Assembly: GCA_000697475.1 (NCBI GenBank)
Contig: JNEU01000754.1
Coordinates: 1-64,000 of the forward strand
Direction of reading: 5' to 3'
DNA: 64,000 nt
Source of the DNA: Lichtheimia corymbifera B2541
Lineage: Eukaryota > Mucoromycota > Mucoromycetes > Mucorales > Lichtheimiaceae
How positions within the stretch are numbered: position 1 is the stretch's first letter; each line of letters begins with the position of its first letter. This document shows, piece by piece, positions 12,108-24,646 of the stretch. The notes beneath the pieces are model-generated. The model was not told the origin of the DNA. It made no database searches and was given only the letters and a program-made list of their open reading frames with translations. Made by a program: the position numbers and the translations under genes.

Positions 12108-13033
12108 TTACAAATCACAAACACGCTCTACACGACCACATTCTGATAAATGTAATCCACGGTATTTTATCAAATATTCGCCGTTTGGCCTTGCTGTTAC
12201 GGTCTTGTTCACAGGACATCCCTAAAAACATCATTCTATTAGTATATATACAAATATGCAAATCGTATCCCGCCAAATACAGCAAAGTCCCAATCCGATC
12301 TCTCTACATATATCCATCATCATCCTATGTACGCACCTTGTTACTATTACTGCACTTGTAATAAATACTTTTACAACCCGTCTTCTTTTGCGTGGTATTG
12401 CCATTATTCTTCCAAAAGTAATTATCTTGATAAGGGAATTCCCGAGTTTCAACAATTTTGGTGATGGCTTGCATTTCTCGTCGTTTCCTTGGTCGTTCCA
12501 CTACATCCTCGTCGTAATACGAGTCGGGAGATGGATAGGAGCCATAGTTGGTTCTATATACCATGATTCATTGAGTCACACAATCTTTATCACCCGAGAA
12601 TATATATGACTTACTGTGATGGAGGAGGTGACGATGGAGAGGTGGTGGTGGTAGAAGAGGGGGAGGTATAATCATCAGATGCCAAGGCCACCATAGCTGC
12701 GGCTGCCGAGTTGCGACGTTGATCCATGGATTCAATGCTGCGATTGTCTTCAACAACGGACGAAGAGGATGATGAAAGACAAGAAAGACGACGCTTGGTA
12801 GCACATGAGTGATGTTGATGATGCAAATATACATCGAGCTCTTTTGCTTTTAACTTGGCTTCTTCAGCCCTTCGTTTATCTTCTTCAACCTTGCTAGTCA
12901 GGATAAGCTTGAGTAGATCAGGATGTGATTTGTATTGTTCCACCAAGTCATGTAGATCAAGTTTTTCTGGTTGTTGTTGTTGATGATGCTGTGTTGATGA
13001 TGTTGATGATGGTGAATGTAAAGAAGTTGACAT
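12108..13033 (-). CDS. WRKY-like zinc-finger protein
   Basis: Model, minus strand: 13033-12615, 12553-12337, 12221-12108; 249 aa. The N-terminal two-thirds is low complexity (Ser, Gln, His runs) with a charged helical stretch near 40-75, possibly a coiled coil. A basic patch RPRKRR (160-165), a possible nuclear signal, precedes a C-terminal domain. There, DNYFWKNNGN (183-192) sits where plants have the WRKY heptad, followed by YYKC and a zinc-ligand pattern Cys207-x6-Cys214-x21-His236-x3-Cys240. Spacing and order match the WRKY-GCM1 zinc-finger superfamily, though the WRKYGQK core is replaced by FWKNNGN. A DNA-binding regulator is likely; targets are unknown. The third exon, only 114 nt, supplies three of the four zinc ligands. 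Confidence 0.78.
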
Positions 13034-14526
13034 GATTGAATAGAGGAAATCGAAAAGAAAGAAAAAAGTAAAAGAGAGACGGGGAAAAAGGAGGGAAACG
13101 TTAAATAAGCGCGGGGAAAGTGGGGGTGACAAGAGAAAAATTCCCAAGTATGGACAGGGCCTGAAAAACTGCATGATGATATTCTAAGTGGTCCCTTCTC
13201 ACCCCCCACCTTCACACGAGATTTTCATATGGTACCATGCCGAGCTTTTCCTTTGTGCCCTTACCTCACCACTCATTCCAGTCCTTATCTCCGCAACTTG
13301 CATGGCTATACTCTCATGCGATGATTATTCATTTACTTTATGTTTCTTTTCAGCAGCAGCACTAGCAGCAGGAGCAGTAGCATCCTATCTTTATTTATGT
13401 ACAACATGTTGAGGAAGCAAAAAGCAGCAACGAAAAGGTAAAAAAGTACGATGACACATCTTTTGATCGGACGTAGCGTGAATGCGTAAATGCCACGTGA
13501 GTGATCGTGGCATGGTGAGCCAAAAAGCCATTACCAGAATCGTAGACTGATTTTTCATGACAAAGCCGTATTTTACATATGTCCATCTCCTATAGCCTTC
13601 GGAGTGTCAATTGTTCTCCCACGTTTGCCCGTATTTTCCCTGCTTATTCACCTTGACAGCATCCCATGTGATTTTTTCCGCCTTGATTTTGCGCCTGTCA
13701 TTCAACTTCTTTACAAATGTCGGAATGCAGTCGGAAAGCCTAAACGATTAACCCTCGAATCACCTTTTTTTCTTTCTCTCTCTCTCTCTCACCTTTCCCC
13801 GCACTTTGCTCATTCCCCCCAGCTTTGCCCATTCAATTCGTTTAGGCATCTTCTTTCGGCTCAACAATCCGTTAGGTTGACTCAAAAGGAAACCCCCATT
13901 GTCTAACACTCTTTTCAGTGTGCCTGCATCATATGACGTGGAAATTGGATCTGCGTTGCTTCTCCACTCTGTAAGCTGCACCCGGGATGTTATCGCTCAC
14001 TGAGATATCTGCTGCAAACTCTATTGGTGAAATGGATCTAATACAGCGAGTTATACATAATCATGTGCAACATGGATTTTCCCACCCTTTCCATCATCCG
14101 CTATTATGGTATATTCTCGTCTCATTCCATCCCAATGTCCTTTCTTTCTGATAATAGGCTTTATTCTCTTACATAAAAGACAGAGCTGAATCATTTTCAA
14201 AGTAGACGTATTGAATGGTGTTTATTAATCCCTTCAGTGAAACTTTCTATATAGAGGATCGGTGGTGGTGGTGTGCTTGGATTCAATCATAGACATTTCC
14301 ACCGATGACTATAGCCGATATGCAATAGAATAAACGCATCATGTTGGATCGATCAAGTTGATTGACAAGGAGAGGGTGGAGGATGTGGCACAAAGCGGAG
14401 GAAATCAAAAAGAGTAGAACTTGGATCACCGCACGGACCATCATTGACATTGAAGAAAAAACAGGTTTTATTGTTGAGAGAGACGTGTTTGTGCAAATGG
14501 AAAAGAAAATCACAAGGCGAGATAGT
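13034..14526. other. Long intergenic region, no gene supported
   Basis: About 1.5 kb between the WRKY-like start and the SUB2 stop, both genes on the minus strand. It holds the WRKY-like promoter, a CT microsatellite near 13772-13790 and the SUB2 3' region. Several frames of about 60-110 codons exist on both strands; none has family features. An untranslated or non-coding transcript cannot be excluded. Confidence 0.4.
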
Positions 14527-15997
14527 TTAAGCAGCCATGTAAGAGTTGACATCGACATCTTCAGGCAAAGGTTGAATGTTGATTTCGAAACGGCTTTGCA
14601 CATCATTGAGGACCTCAGTATCCTTTTCATTGGAGACAAATGTAATGCCCAGACCCTTGGTACCGAAACGACCAGCACGACCGACACGATGTAAATAGGT
14701 GTCTGCGCTATCAGGCATATCGTAATTAATGACAATGTTGACGCGTTCAATATCGATACCACGACCAAAGATATCAGTAGCCACCATGATACGCTTTTCA
14801 AAGTCCTTGAACGACTTGTATCGCTTGATACGATCTTCCTGAGACATTTGGGAGTGGATGCATACACTGGGAAAGTTGCAGCTGGTCAAGATACGATCGA
14901 GTTCTCTGGCACGTGGTACGGAACGCACAAAGATGCAGACTTGGTTGAATTCGAGACTATCGAGCAAGTCGTTCAACTTTCGATTCTTCTCACGCTCGTC
15001 AAGTTGAATGTAGAATTGTTGCAGACCGTGAAGTGTCAATTTGGCCTCATCGTCAACATAGATCTCGAGTGGATTTTGCATAAACTTTTTGCAAATAGGA
15101 CGCATCTCCTTGGCAAGCGTGGCAGAAAACATCATGACTTGCTTGTGATGGGGCGTGGATCGGAAAATGTCTTGTACATCACGACGCATGTCTATTTTTT
15201 CTCTGTGTTATTGAAAAATGTCCGTATCCATGGCAACAAGAACCACTTACCAAGTTGTTCCAACATCTTGTCACATTCATCCAACACAAAGTGTTTGACG
15301 TTGTTGAGCTTCATATGCTTGTCACGCACGAGACCCCAAATACGACCTGGTGTACCGACCAAAATGTGAGGGCACTTTGACTTGTCCTTCAAGATCTCAA
15401 TGTCCTTGGCAGTAGGAACGCCACCATAAAACACGTCGGTGCGAATGTCAGGAATATACTTGCTGAAACGGTTGTATTCATTGCGGATCTGGAAGGCAAG
15501 TTCACGCGTATGACAGAGAACAATCACGGAAACCTCGCCATCGACAGGTTCGATTTGTTGAAGGGTAGCGAGCACAAAGACAGCTGTCTTGCCCATACCG
15601 GATTTAGCTTGACAAAGGACATCCATACCAAGAATGGATTGAGGGATACATTCTTGTTGCACTGTAAATAGAAATGACGCGTCAATATATATATATATAC
15701 ATTTGTGTGTGTGTGTGAATAAAAGTGCTAACCTTCAGAAGGATGTTCGAAACCACAATCGACAATGGCACGTAATAATTCAGGCTTGAGCAAGAAATCA
15801 CGGAAACCAGTAGAACTGACACCAACATAAGATCCCTTCTTGTCCTTCTTGTCTTCGCCTTCCTCCTTGCCATTGGCCTCACCAGCCTTGTCTTCTGTGG
15901 TAGTAGCAGTAGCTGCGGCAGCGTTGGATTGTTGAAGGGTTTGCTCATCCTCTTCCTCGTAGTCGATCAAATCATCAGCGTGGTCGGCGGTGGACAT
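14527..15997 (-). CDS. SUB2: ATP-dependent RNA helicase SUB2/UAP56 (DECD box)
   Basis: SUB2/UAP56 acts in spliceosome assembly and, within TREX, in mRNA export. Model, minus strand: 15997-15733, 15661-15251, 15191-14527; 446 aa, the usual length. The acidic N-terminus starts with [16 protein letters not shown] as in orthologues. Helicase motifs in order are the Q-motif region GFEHPSEVQ, motif [14 protein letters not shown] equivalent CHTREL, GG, TPGR, the diagnostic DECD, SAT (FSATL), the helicase-C motifs and HRVGRAGR. The DECD box and strong overall conservation make the assignment firm. Intron 1 contains a short AT/TG dinucleotide tract. Confidence 0.97.
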
Positions 15998-16653
15998 GAT
16001 AAATAAGAAAAGAAACTGTGGAGAGAGACAACACCCCAATGCAAAGGCTGACTTTAGTATACAAGTGGCGTAAAAAAGAACGGTGCAAAGAGAGAGAGCA
16101 AGTGAAAAGAGAAAGTAATAGAGAATACTTGATGGCGTTCTCCCCCTCCAATCTTGTATTGCTGGTCGTGTAAACGTGCATTTCACCCCCAATGGGTCCA
16201 TGGGTCGTGTTGAGATTGGTATCCGTGTGTGTGTGTGTACGTGTGTTCCCCCCTTTTTCCCCCATCTCTTTTTTTCCATAGTGTGTCATTGCTGATCTTG
16301 GTATCCAATATTGACTGTCTCCACCAGATGCACGCAGAGAGAGAAAAAAAACGCGTTCCAAAGGCAACACGATTTCAATCTTGAAGAGAGACGACGACGG
16401 CAGCAAACGGGTTGGAGAATCGGTGGGAAAACGCCAATAGTTCCTCGTAGTGGGTGGAAGACGACATTTACCTTGTTGTAGAAATGGGAAGAAAGAGAAT
16501 AAAAACAAGAGACGAGTAAGAAGAAAAGGAGAAAACGGCGTGCGTGTGTTTAAAAAAGAAAAAAAAAGTGTGTGGAAAAGGGTGCCACGCAATCCCAAAT
16601 TGGATGGGCGGGACGTGACGGAGTTAGATTTTGACTATTGCAGAATGCATTGT
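15998..16653. other. Intergenic, SUB2 promoter with simple repeats
   Basis: Upstream of SUB2 and downstream of the CTC1-like gene. A TG microsatellite lies at about 16226-16240, with AG-rich and A-rich runs around 16500-16570. A 207-codon minus-strand frame is composed of these low-complexity tracts and is not accepted as a gene. Confidence 0.5.
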
Positions 16654-19600
16654 TCAATTGTCGTTTATTCGAGACTCTATGCTACTACTACTACTATTGA
16701 TCATGTTCCATGCGACCTCAGTCGAGTCAAGTGGTTCAAGTTCTGTAGCAATGATGCGAAGCTTGGGTGGGCTTGCTGTTGGGAAGGGGCGACCCGTTTC
16801 CATATTGACACGTCGTGCAGTTAACCCATGTTTGCGAAGCTTGGCACTGTTCAAGGTGTCCTTTTTTACCTTTATCCTGGTCTTCTTGTCAGTGAGAATA
16901 CGGCCATATAATGCGTATGGATATGACATGTGACGTCGACATAAGTCAGTGAGCGATACAGTCTTGTCGTGACGTTGCTTGACATCATTGGGAGTTTTTC
17001 CTTGTTGCAGCAAATCATCATCATCATCCTCATCGTCGTCTTTGTTGTTGTCAAGTACTTGCTCATCGCCGCCATCATCCAACCAGCTTTTGTAGGTGAG
17101 ACTTCCTTGCTGGATTGCCATTTCTTTGAGTACGTTCACAGTGTCTGAAGGCAACCTGAGTAGTTTTTGAAGAACCTGCTTCTCGCCTTCGCAAAATACA
17201 CGTGCTGATGTGACACCATCCGTCAATTCAACCTGTGCATTCACCAAGAGCATGCGATAGGCATTCTTGCATACACCAAGACATGAATCATGCGATATAA
17301 TAGTACCACAACCAGTGCACATCCACGTGATATCAAGATGATGAATGGCTTCAAGTGTACACTGGCATCGAAATACAGAATGCAATTGGCTGGCAACACT
17401 CGGTGGAATCTTGGTAGAGCTGAAATGGGCTCTATTGAGCATCCATGCTACGAATAAACTGCGATTGGGAATCAATTCACTGGCAAATTGCTGGTAATCC
17501 GCATGATCGAAATGCATCTTGACCACTTGAATTCGTGTATTGGCTGATGTCTGAGCATAATAGCTGCCATCCGCACGTCGACGTCGCATCAAGTTGTAAA
17601 ATATAACCCGGCTTCCTGGTATAATTCCTTGAGGGTAAGGTCGTGAACTCATATCCATATACACATCCATTGTATCGAGCCCATCGACCTGTCGTAATCG
17701 AAACATAGTCGTACGCCCTGGTTGTCCTGTGCCTAATTGCCATCGTTGATATAATGACTCGGCGTGTTTATAAATGGGTCCTTTTGGGCGTGCTGTATCA
17801 CGAAACGTCTTTATCGTCACAATGCCTTCCACATGCGAGCACTCCTCAAGATATCGATCGTGTATTGCAGTCAAACTGGGTCCATGTTCCATATCGGCAT
17901 GCTGAAGATCACGTATGCTGTAAATCGGTCGTTCTTTATATGCAGGTGCTCTTGTCGATGAGGTCGTACGCTGGTGGGATTTCAGTGAAAGAATCACCTT
18001 GTTCTTGGTGGCTGTGGTGGATACAAAAAGCAGCTCATTGTTCTCATGGGGAATAATCGTAGGTGGTACGGATAGCTTGTTTGCATGTTTCTTGCGAATA
18101 AAAGTCGAGATGTCAAATGTGTGCTGGGAATCATTGTTGCGCTTCATTGTGTACATGTCGAGATCTCCCAATAATGCGAACCACCCTCCCTCATATAAAT
18201 AAGGTGTGTATCTTAACCATTGCGATGTCAACACGATGGTCGTTTCAAAAGGCTCCTTGTCGGATGTGTCGTGGTTGTGGATAGGATATGCAATGGCACG
18301 AATCATGGAACGTAGTGAAAAGTCACATTTTCCTTGCACTTGCACTCGTATAGGCTGAATCTCGATTATTGAAAAGAGTGCCAAGTTGCCAATGTCGGTG
18401 ATGGATAAGTCGTCAATGGTGAAATAACCAATCTGATCACGTGGTAAGAGAGGTGGCGTAAATCGAATGCTTCTTTGTCTTCGAGATCCAACGGCTGCCA
18501 CATGCTCCAAATCCTCAAGATCACACGCGATGTAAGTCGATTCCAATGGTATATTTCTACCCTTCTCTTCAGTGTAGGATAGATCCTCTTGAATCAAACG
18601 GAATCTTTTGATGATATAGTAATCACCCAGTAATGGCTATGAATCAATCAGTCATTAATAGGTTCACATAGAAAGGATAAATGTGGCACGTTACCATGCG
18701 ATCTCCGGTAGTAGTTGAAACGACCAAAGGTATCTTGTATGTGTCATCTTTGAAATAGAATCGACCATCTTCATCACACTCGATCATTCCCAACACCCGT
18801 ATCATGTGATCCATTTCTCCACTAGGAAACAGAAATTGCTTGGTATAGACGCCAATCATGTCTTTGCCACTGGTTGCAGCTAGATATCCCACCGGTTTCT
18901 CCTCAAGATGATGCTCATCGCATAAAACAAAGTTGATCAAATCCTTTAATGAAGGAAACGAATAAAACGTCAAACGTTCTCCTTTGCCTAGCGCTGTACA
19001 ATGCTTGTCGTCATGCTCAAAAAGATCATTCCTCATGTTGCTGCCAAATAAAGGTTCCTCTTCTTGCTCTTCATCTTCCTCCTCCTTCTTGTCTTGAACA
19101 TCACATGATATACACCAACAAGCGAGACCGAGGGCTGCCATACCCAAAGTATCCACATCTTGTCCTTGACCGAACTTTTTGATAATTGCAGCATGCGCGT
19201 CGAGCTTTTGTAATAAAGTCGGAAAGTTGGGCAATGTGATGGTTGATTCCCGAAATAAGTAATGCGTCGAAGGTTGAGACCATGGAATTGAGTCAAGGTG
19301 GTTTGGAAATGCTGAGACCTGAATGTCGGAATACAAACAAGCTACCAAGCATACTTGATACTCTGGGATCTTCCAATATGATTTGAGTGCAATGGTATCA
19401 TCCAAGTCAAGCTGTACAAGGTGAGCGTGTGTGATCCTGAGTCGAGTCCCAATGCGGTATGGATACAACAGGTTGTAATTGGTATAATGGAACAAGCATG
19501 CAATCACTTGGTCGTCGAGCTCGTATATCCCATAATCAGAATCCAAAATACGTGTCACTGTGCCATGATGGATATGAGGCATATCATTCGTGTCGGGTAT

Positions 19601-20263
19601 TTCACACTTGTTACTGAGACTGACATAGGCATCATTGGTGAGAAGATGGGAGCGTGATTGGTGTTCGATAAAGCGATACATGTCATCTTTGACAGGAATG
19701 AGGTTGATCAACAAATAATAGGATCCAACACGGTAATCACGATAATGGCTTGCAATCGAGTCGCCTTCAAAGAGAATCATTGTGTTATCCATCTTGATAA
19801 GAAACTGATCATTCATCAACACTGGCTTGGCAACTACTCGGCCGAGTTTGGATACGAATGATTCGTCATCATTATCATCGTTGTCGTCGGTTGATTGACT
19901 CGACAAAAAGAGTTCAGCACTGATACGCTCCTGAAGTAAAAGCTGATTCAACACTGGTTCTGTCATATTGCCCACGCGAAACACATGCCGTAATTCGAAT
20001 TCAATCCACTCTTGCTCGGCTGTCAGCTTTATCAAGTTCCATTGCGTAATGCACACCACTGTGTTCAGCAGGTCATGGTGAAAGGTATCAACGCAGCAGC
20101 GGATCGCACACAACTTGTTGACGTCGTGTAATAGAATAGTGTCTCGATCGCCTCGTTCCAAGCGACCTACTACATTGGCGCCGAGTAATGTCGAGCTGGT
20201 ACTTGTTGGCTGGTCGCGCAACTTGCGAATCGAAGCGACATTACGGCTGGACGCGACATTCAT
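16654..20263 (-). CDS. CTC1-like telomere maintenance protein (CST complex), putative
   Basis: CTC1, STN1 and TEN1 form the single-strand-binding CST complex that works with polymerase alpha-primase at telomeres and stalled forks. Model, minus strand: 20263-18695 and 18636-16654; 1183 aa, close to the roughly 1200 aa of known CTC1. The start is the first Met in frame; upstream codons need a non-ATG start. I see repeated beta-rich segments resembling OB folds, such as LLGANVVGRLERGD near residue 30. A zinc-ribbon-like Cys cluster (CQC, MCTGCG, then Cys-x3-Cys at about 947-976) lies within a C-terminal OB-like region, as in CTC1 and RPA1. An acidic run follows near 1065. Identification rests on size, single-copy layout, OB-like character and zinc-ribbon position. 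Another large OB-fold protein remains possible. Confidence 0.6.
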
Positions 20264-21023
20264 CGGTTGACACCACAATAAAGACAGCGCTTCATTTGGC
20301 CGCGTTGATCTCGCGTTTGGCTTTTGAGTCTTACCAAACTAGGATGCCTGTTTTTCGGATGGTGCTTTCTACTGCTCAATGGACATACACACATACACAT
20401 ACACTCATCCATATTCCATAGTACCTGATGAACCTTCAATTATGTAAAATAAAATTACTTATGATCTCAAGTAGTATCCTCATGCTCATTAATGAAGAAA
20501 CATATATAATATCCTTGATCCAAAATCCAACATTATTGATCACATAGATGAATATATGCCAAGAATGGGAGGCGCGGGAATGCGGCCATGGTGTATGTGC
20601 TTTTATGCTTGTTGATCGACAACAATGCCACCAATGTTGACATGACACCATTGCAGTAACCAATCAATTTCCATCCCCGAGTTACCGCGCGGTTACCTCG
20701 GATATCTGATTCTCCATTTGACCGATCATAATGTGTTCCTGAATGGATACATATGCCCATTATATGAAATCAATATAGTAAAATGACATGACAGCTGATT
20801 GAGGTGTACTATGTATTATATACATCGGAGCAGGCTGACGGTTGATGGATGTCGTCGTTGTTATCATCCTGCTGCGACGCATGTTGCTTTTATCTATGCG
20901 CTCGGAGCACTGTTCCCCGCTACTTGACCAACCGTCCTATCACAAAAGCTATATAAAGACGAGATCAAGATATGTAACCTGCTATCTTTTCAGCCCTTTT
21001 TATCATACAACAACAACAACACC
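20264..21023. promoter_or_regulatory. Divergent promoter between CTC1-like and FSP1-like genes
   Basis: Both neighbours start here on opposite strands. A TATA-like TATATAAA lies at about 20949-20957, roughly 70 bp before the FSP1-like ATG, and an (ACA)n-rich leader precedes that ATG. A short GC palindrome, ACCGCGCGGT, occurs near 20685 in AT-rich surroundings and could be an operator. The function of all these sites is inference. Confidence 0.4.
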
Positions 21024-22416
21024 ATGGTCAAGAACATTGTCGTTATCGGTGGCGGTTATGCTGGCGTGATGCTTGTTACAAAGCTAGAGCGTTCTATATC
21101 GAAGCATCATGACTACCGCATTATCATGATTGAAAAGGTACGCATAAGAGCCATCATGAATTACACACACACTCACTCATGCATCTACATTAGAAAACCT
21201 ACTTTTACCATATTATTGCAGCTCCTCGTGCGGCAGTGGAGGATTGGGATGTGCTTATCCCTTATACCCATCTTTTCAAAGAAAGCAAAAACCAGGTTGT
21301 CCATGCCACAGCCATGCATCTCAACAAGCATTCTGTGATTCTGGATACTCCATTTGAAGGCAGCACCGAGCTCTCTTTTGATTATTGCATCCTTGCCACC
21401 GGTATCAAGTATCCCATTCCCTCCAAGATTTACGACGTGGACGTTGCTGATGGTAGTAGTCGCATGGCGAGTATTCGATCCATGGTCGCCAAAGCCGAGT
21501 CAATTATGGTGATAGGAGGTGGTGCAGCTGGTATTGAGCTTACAGGCGAGATCCGAGAAAATTACAAAAACAAGAAAATCATCCTTGTCCACAACCATGA
21601 TCATCTCTTGCAATCATCCTTTTCCATCAAAGATCGCGACTATGTGCTCGAAAAGGTCCAAAAGAATAACATTCAAGTGATCCTTGGAGAAAAAGTGGTA
21701 TTACCCGCTGGCGTACCTGATGTTTTTGTACCTGAAAAGCCCATCATGAGTGAAAAGGGCACGATCTTATCCACAGTCGATTTGGTTATGGTGGCCTTTG
21801 GAAACCATGCAGATACCAATTGGTTACAAGAACACCATGATACCATTTTATCACCCAAGGGATATATTCGGGTGAAGCCAACATTGCAAGTGGATGCCGT
21901 GGGCTATGAACACATTTATGCTCTCGGTGATGCAGCCGATCTCGATGAACTCAAGTTGGCCTTTTCCATAAAGAGACAAGTACCTGTGGTGGTGAATAAT
22001 TTGGTGCAAGCTATTCAAGGAGTACATACATCTATGGGTGAATACAAGTCTAAATTCCTCAAAATGGAAATCACTTTGGGCAAGGTAGGATGCATGAAGA
22101 GGAGGAAGAGGAGTGGGTATACGCACATGAAAGAAGGTGTGACTGATTATACGTATTGGTAATCTTAGAGCCAAGGCATTTTGATGACACCTCTTGGAAC
22201 CTTTGGGAATTGGGCATCAAAAAAAGGAAGGGACCAGTTGACCAAAAAGTTATGGAAGATGATGAATGCTGGTCAACCAAGCAAATGTAAGTTTCTTCGG
22301 GTTTATGATACATGACGCAATACAAAAAGACTCATCCACTATTCATTGCAATAGATCCAGCTGACACAAAAGCTACTGAATATTCTCCTACATCATTTCA
22401 GCAAGCACAACTATAA
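21024..22416 (+). CDS. FAD-dependent NAD(P)H oxidoreductase, FSP1/AIFM2-like
   Basis: Members oxidise NAD(P)H and reduce quinones; animal AIFM2/FSP1 protects membranes from lipid peroxidation. Model: 21024-21137, 21194-22084, 22169-22286, 22355-22416; 394 aa. The FAD-binding loop VVIGGGYAG is at residues 6-14, and the NAD(P)H-binding loop VIGGGAAGIE is near 144-153. The second FAD motif ALGDAADL is near 284. The family segment YHIIAAPRAAVED (around 42-54) is restored only when intron 1 is removed. The N-terminus starts directly at the Rossmann fold, so there is no presequence, consistent with a cytosolic or membrane-surface location. The C-terminal exons encode LMTPLGTFGNW, also seen in relatives. 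The physiological acceptor cannot be told from sequence. Confidence 0.9.
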
Positions 22417-22959
22417 TCATACATATACCACTACTCATCCTCATGTATGCTCCTTTTACATACATTAGACCCAATCATAAAAAATTTCTTGGCATTATTA
22501 CAACACATCTGCATTACATTTATATGGCACTTGAGTTGGAATGGGTATTGAAAACTCAGTTGGGAAGTTGGGGACAGCATTGCAGCTCTCTTTGTACTAC
22601 CGCAAAGCAAGCATGGTGCATTGATCTAATATGATAACTTGGGGTTATAACCTTTTCTCATGGATTCATCATCCTCCTCTTGCATGATTGTGCTCACAGC
22701 TTGTTTTCACGGCGTATCTAAGGTCCTTGGAGTTATGGCGCTTGTGGACCATTTCTATTAAAAAAGAGACTTGATATGAGTACACAATGGGCTGTTTCCT
22801 TACATGTACATCTCGCCAATGTCTGTGGGTAGAAAGTATCCTTCGTAATAAATACACTTGATAGCATTAAGGGCTCTGTCTCGTTACAATACAATTACAT
22901 AATACAGCATCGTTTAAAAGGAATAGTGTCTATAGGATTATGATGACCATCCAATATTG
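22417..22959. repeat. Intergenic, part of an inverted duplication
   Basis: Bases from about 22680 to the end resemble, in reverse complement, the sequence downstream of the MCT gene at 53.96 kb (about 55570-55830). An example is the segment around 22690-22760. It is the distal flank of the duplicated MCT block. The left part lacks recognisable content. Confidence 0.6.
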
Positions 22960-24646
22960 TCATACCTTTGCTAGCAGACGTTTATTGAGTAAGAACCTTG
23001 TTCCCAACACACCCATTGCCGACGCCATAGTCATCGCACCAGTAAATTGAATAGCTGCGGTCCATCCATAATGGATATGTAGAGATCCCGCTATGGGTGT
23101 TCCAGCCAAGTAGCCAAAGAGTGCCATAAAGTAAACCACACCCACACCTTCTTGAATTCTCTTGACACCAACAATTTCAGCAATGACTACAGGTTGAAAG
23201 CCATTAAATACACCACCAGTCAGCCCAAAGAGGACGCAACAGATATATGTGAATGCTGAGCGCATTTTGCCAAATCACCGACGTGAAAATGCCTATGTAA
23301 CCATTATCATGAATGAATGAATGAATAGCATTATAGAATTACATGCACGTTACCAGATATGAGCGTGGTGAGAAAAACGACATTGATGCGTCCGATACAA
23401 TGGTCTCCTAGCCAACCGAAAATGATACGTGAAAGACCATTGCATGCTTCAAGGATCGAAACAAAGATGGATGCAAATGCAGGATCAGCACCGAGTTCGG
23501 TTCCATAGGTTTGTGATAATATGACGGGTGTTGTATATGCGAATGACACCAAGAATGAATGTAATAGGTAAAAGTTGTATTTCCATGTAAACATGGCTCG
23601 ATCCAAGGATAAGAAACGCTGCCACCATTTGGATTGTTGTTTTTCTCTCTTCAATGATGATGATGATGATGATGGGAGTGGTGGTGAATACCGTGGTCGG
23701 ATCAAGATCACACCCAGACAAGAAATGGTGAAACCAATAGCAGCAAGTACACGTAGCGCGTTGCGATATCCCAGACTTGTAATCAATGCTTGTGTTATGG
23801 GTGAGAACACCATAGGACCAATGCATCCGCCCATACTTGCGATACCACTTGCAAAGCCCCTCCATTTTTGGAACCATTGCGAGGGTAATGTTGAGGAAGC
23901 GATGTAGCAAAGGCCAGTGCCAAATCCGAACATGACACCCTGAAATAATGCTATTTGCCATATCTCAGTAGCAAAGCTGGCAAGGACCTGACTGAGGGGA
24001 CAGCAAATGACAGCACCTAGGAATATGGTGCCACGATAATGAAGTCGCTGGATAATAGGTGTGCCAACCAAACAAAGAGCACACATGATTGCATTCATAG
24101 ATGTTCCTATTAAGGCAACACGTGCTTCATCTGTTTGCTCAGCATACACTTCGAGGTATCTTTGCAATCGCCGTATACAAGTCATTATCACATATATATC
24201 AGCTTCCATTTTCGTATTCACTTACAGGACCTAAAAAGACATTCCAGCTACTTACTATGCCTATCGTATAAAAGTTAAGCATGAATGTCGCAAGCACTGT
24301 GAGCCATCCTGGGTTTTTCAAGCCTTCAGTGTAGTACGCTGGCATATCATCATCGCGCTGCGTGATGCCATTGTCATTGCCACCAGCCTTCAAGGACGTC
24401 CCCTGAGGTCTACGCTCTACCACGTGTTCTTGTACACTATGCTTGTCATCGTGCTTATGATTGATTTGATGGTCGGATGATGACTGCAATAATAACAAAT
24501 CAGATTTTTTGTGTATGTATAGTGCTATGGTGTTGTTATTTTACATCAGAAGAGCTATTGCTACTACTAGTAACACATGATTGAGAAACGATGGGTTGAT
24601 TACTGGTGGTGCTGTCTGCAAGCGCTTGGTCTGATGAGGTTATCAT
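22960..24646 (-). pseudogene. MCT-type (SLC16-like) transporter, probably broken
   Basis: A major-facilitator protein of the fungal monocarboxylate-transporter type, paralogous to the two intact genes at 53.96 and 56.49 kb. By homology the exons on the minus strand are 24646-24545, 24483-24227, 24159-23354 and 23292-22960. Compared with the paralogues, one extra T in a T-run near 24232 shifts the end of exon 2. A 5-nt deletion near 23248, inside a membrane helix, shifts exon 4 and brings a stop soon after. The remaining frames still read as good transporter sequence, including the shared motif LKNPGWLTVL, so decay is recent. Sequencing error or alternative splicing could explain one lesion, hardly both. 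If expressed, the product would lose about the last 80 residues. Confidence 0.72.

Noticed and set aside
14283..14867. A 194-codon minus-strand ORF overlapping SUB2 exon 3
   Set aside because: It reads the SUB2 exon in another frame, and its apparent hydrophobicity comes from that shift.
15975..16598. A 207-codon minus-strand ORF upstream of SUB2
   Set aside because: It is composed of Leu/Phe/Ser-rich low complexity from microsatellites, and ends in the SUB2 leader.
20264..20278. Upstream extension of the CTC1-like gene to 20278
   Set aside because: It requires a TTG start. The first ATG is 15 nt downstream, and no upstream exon could be supported.
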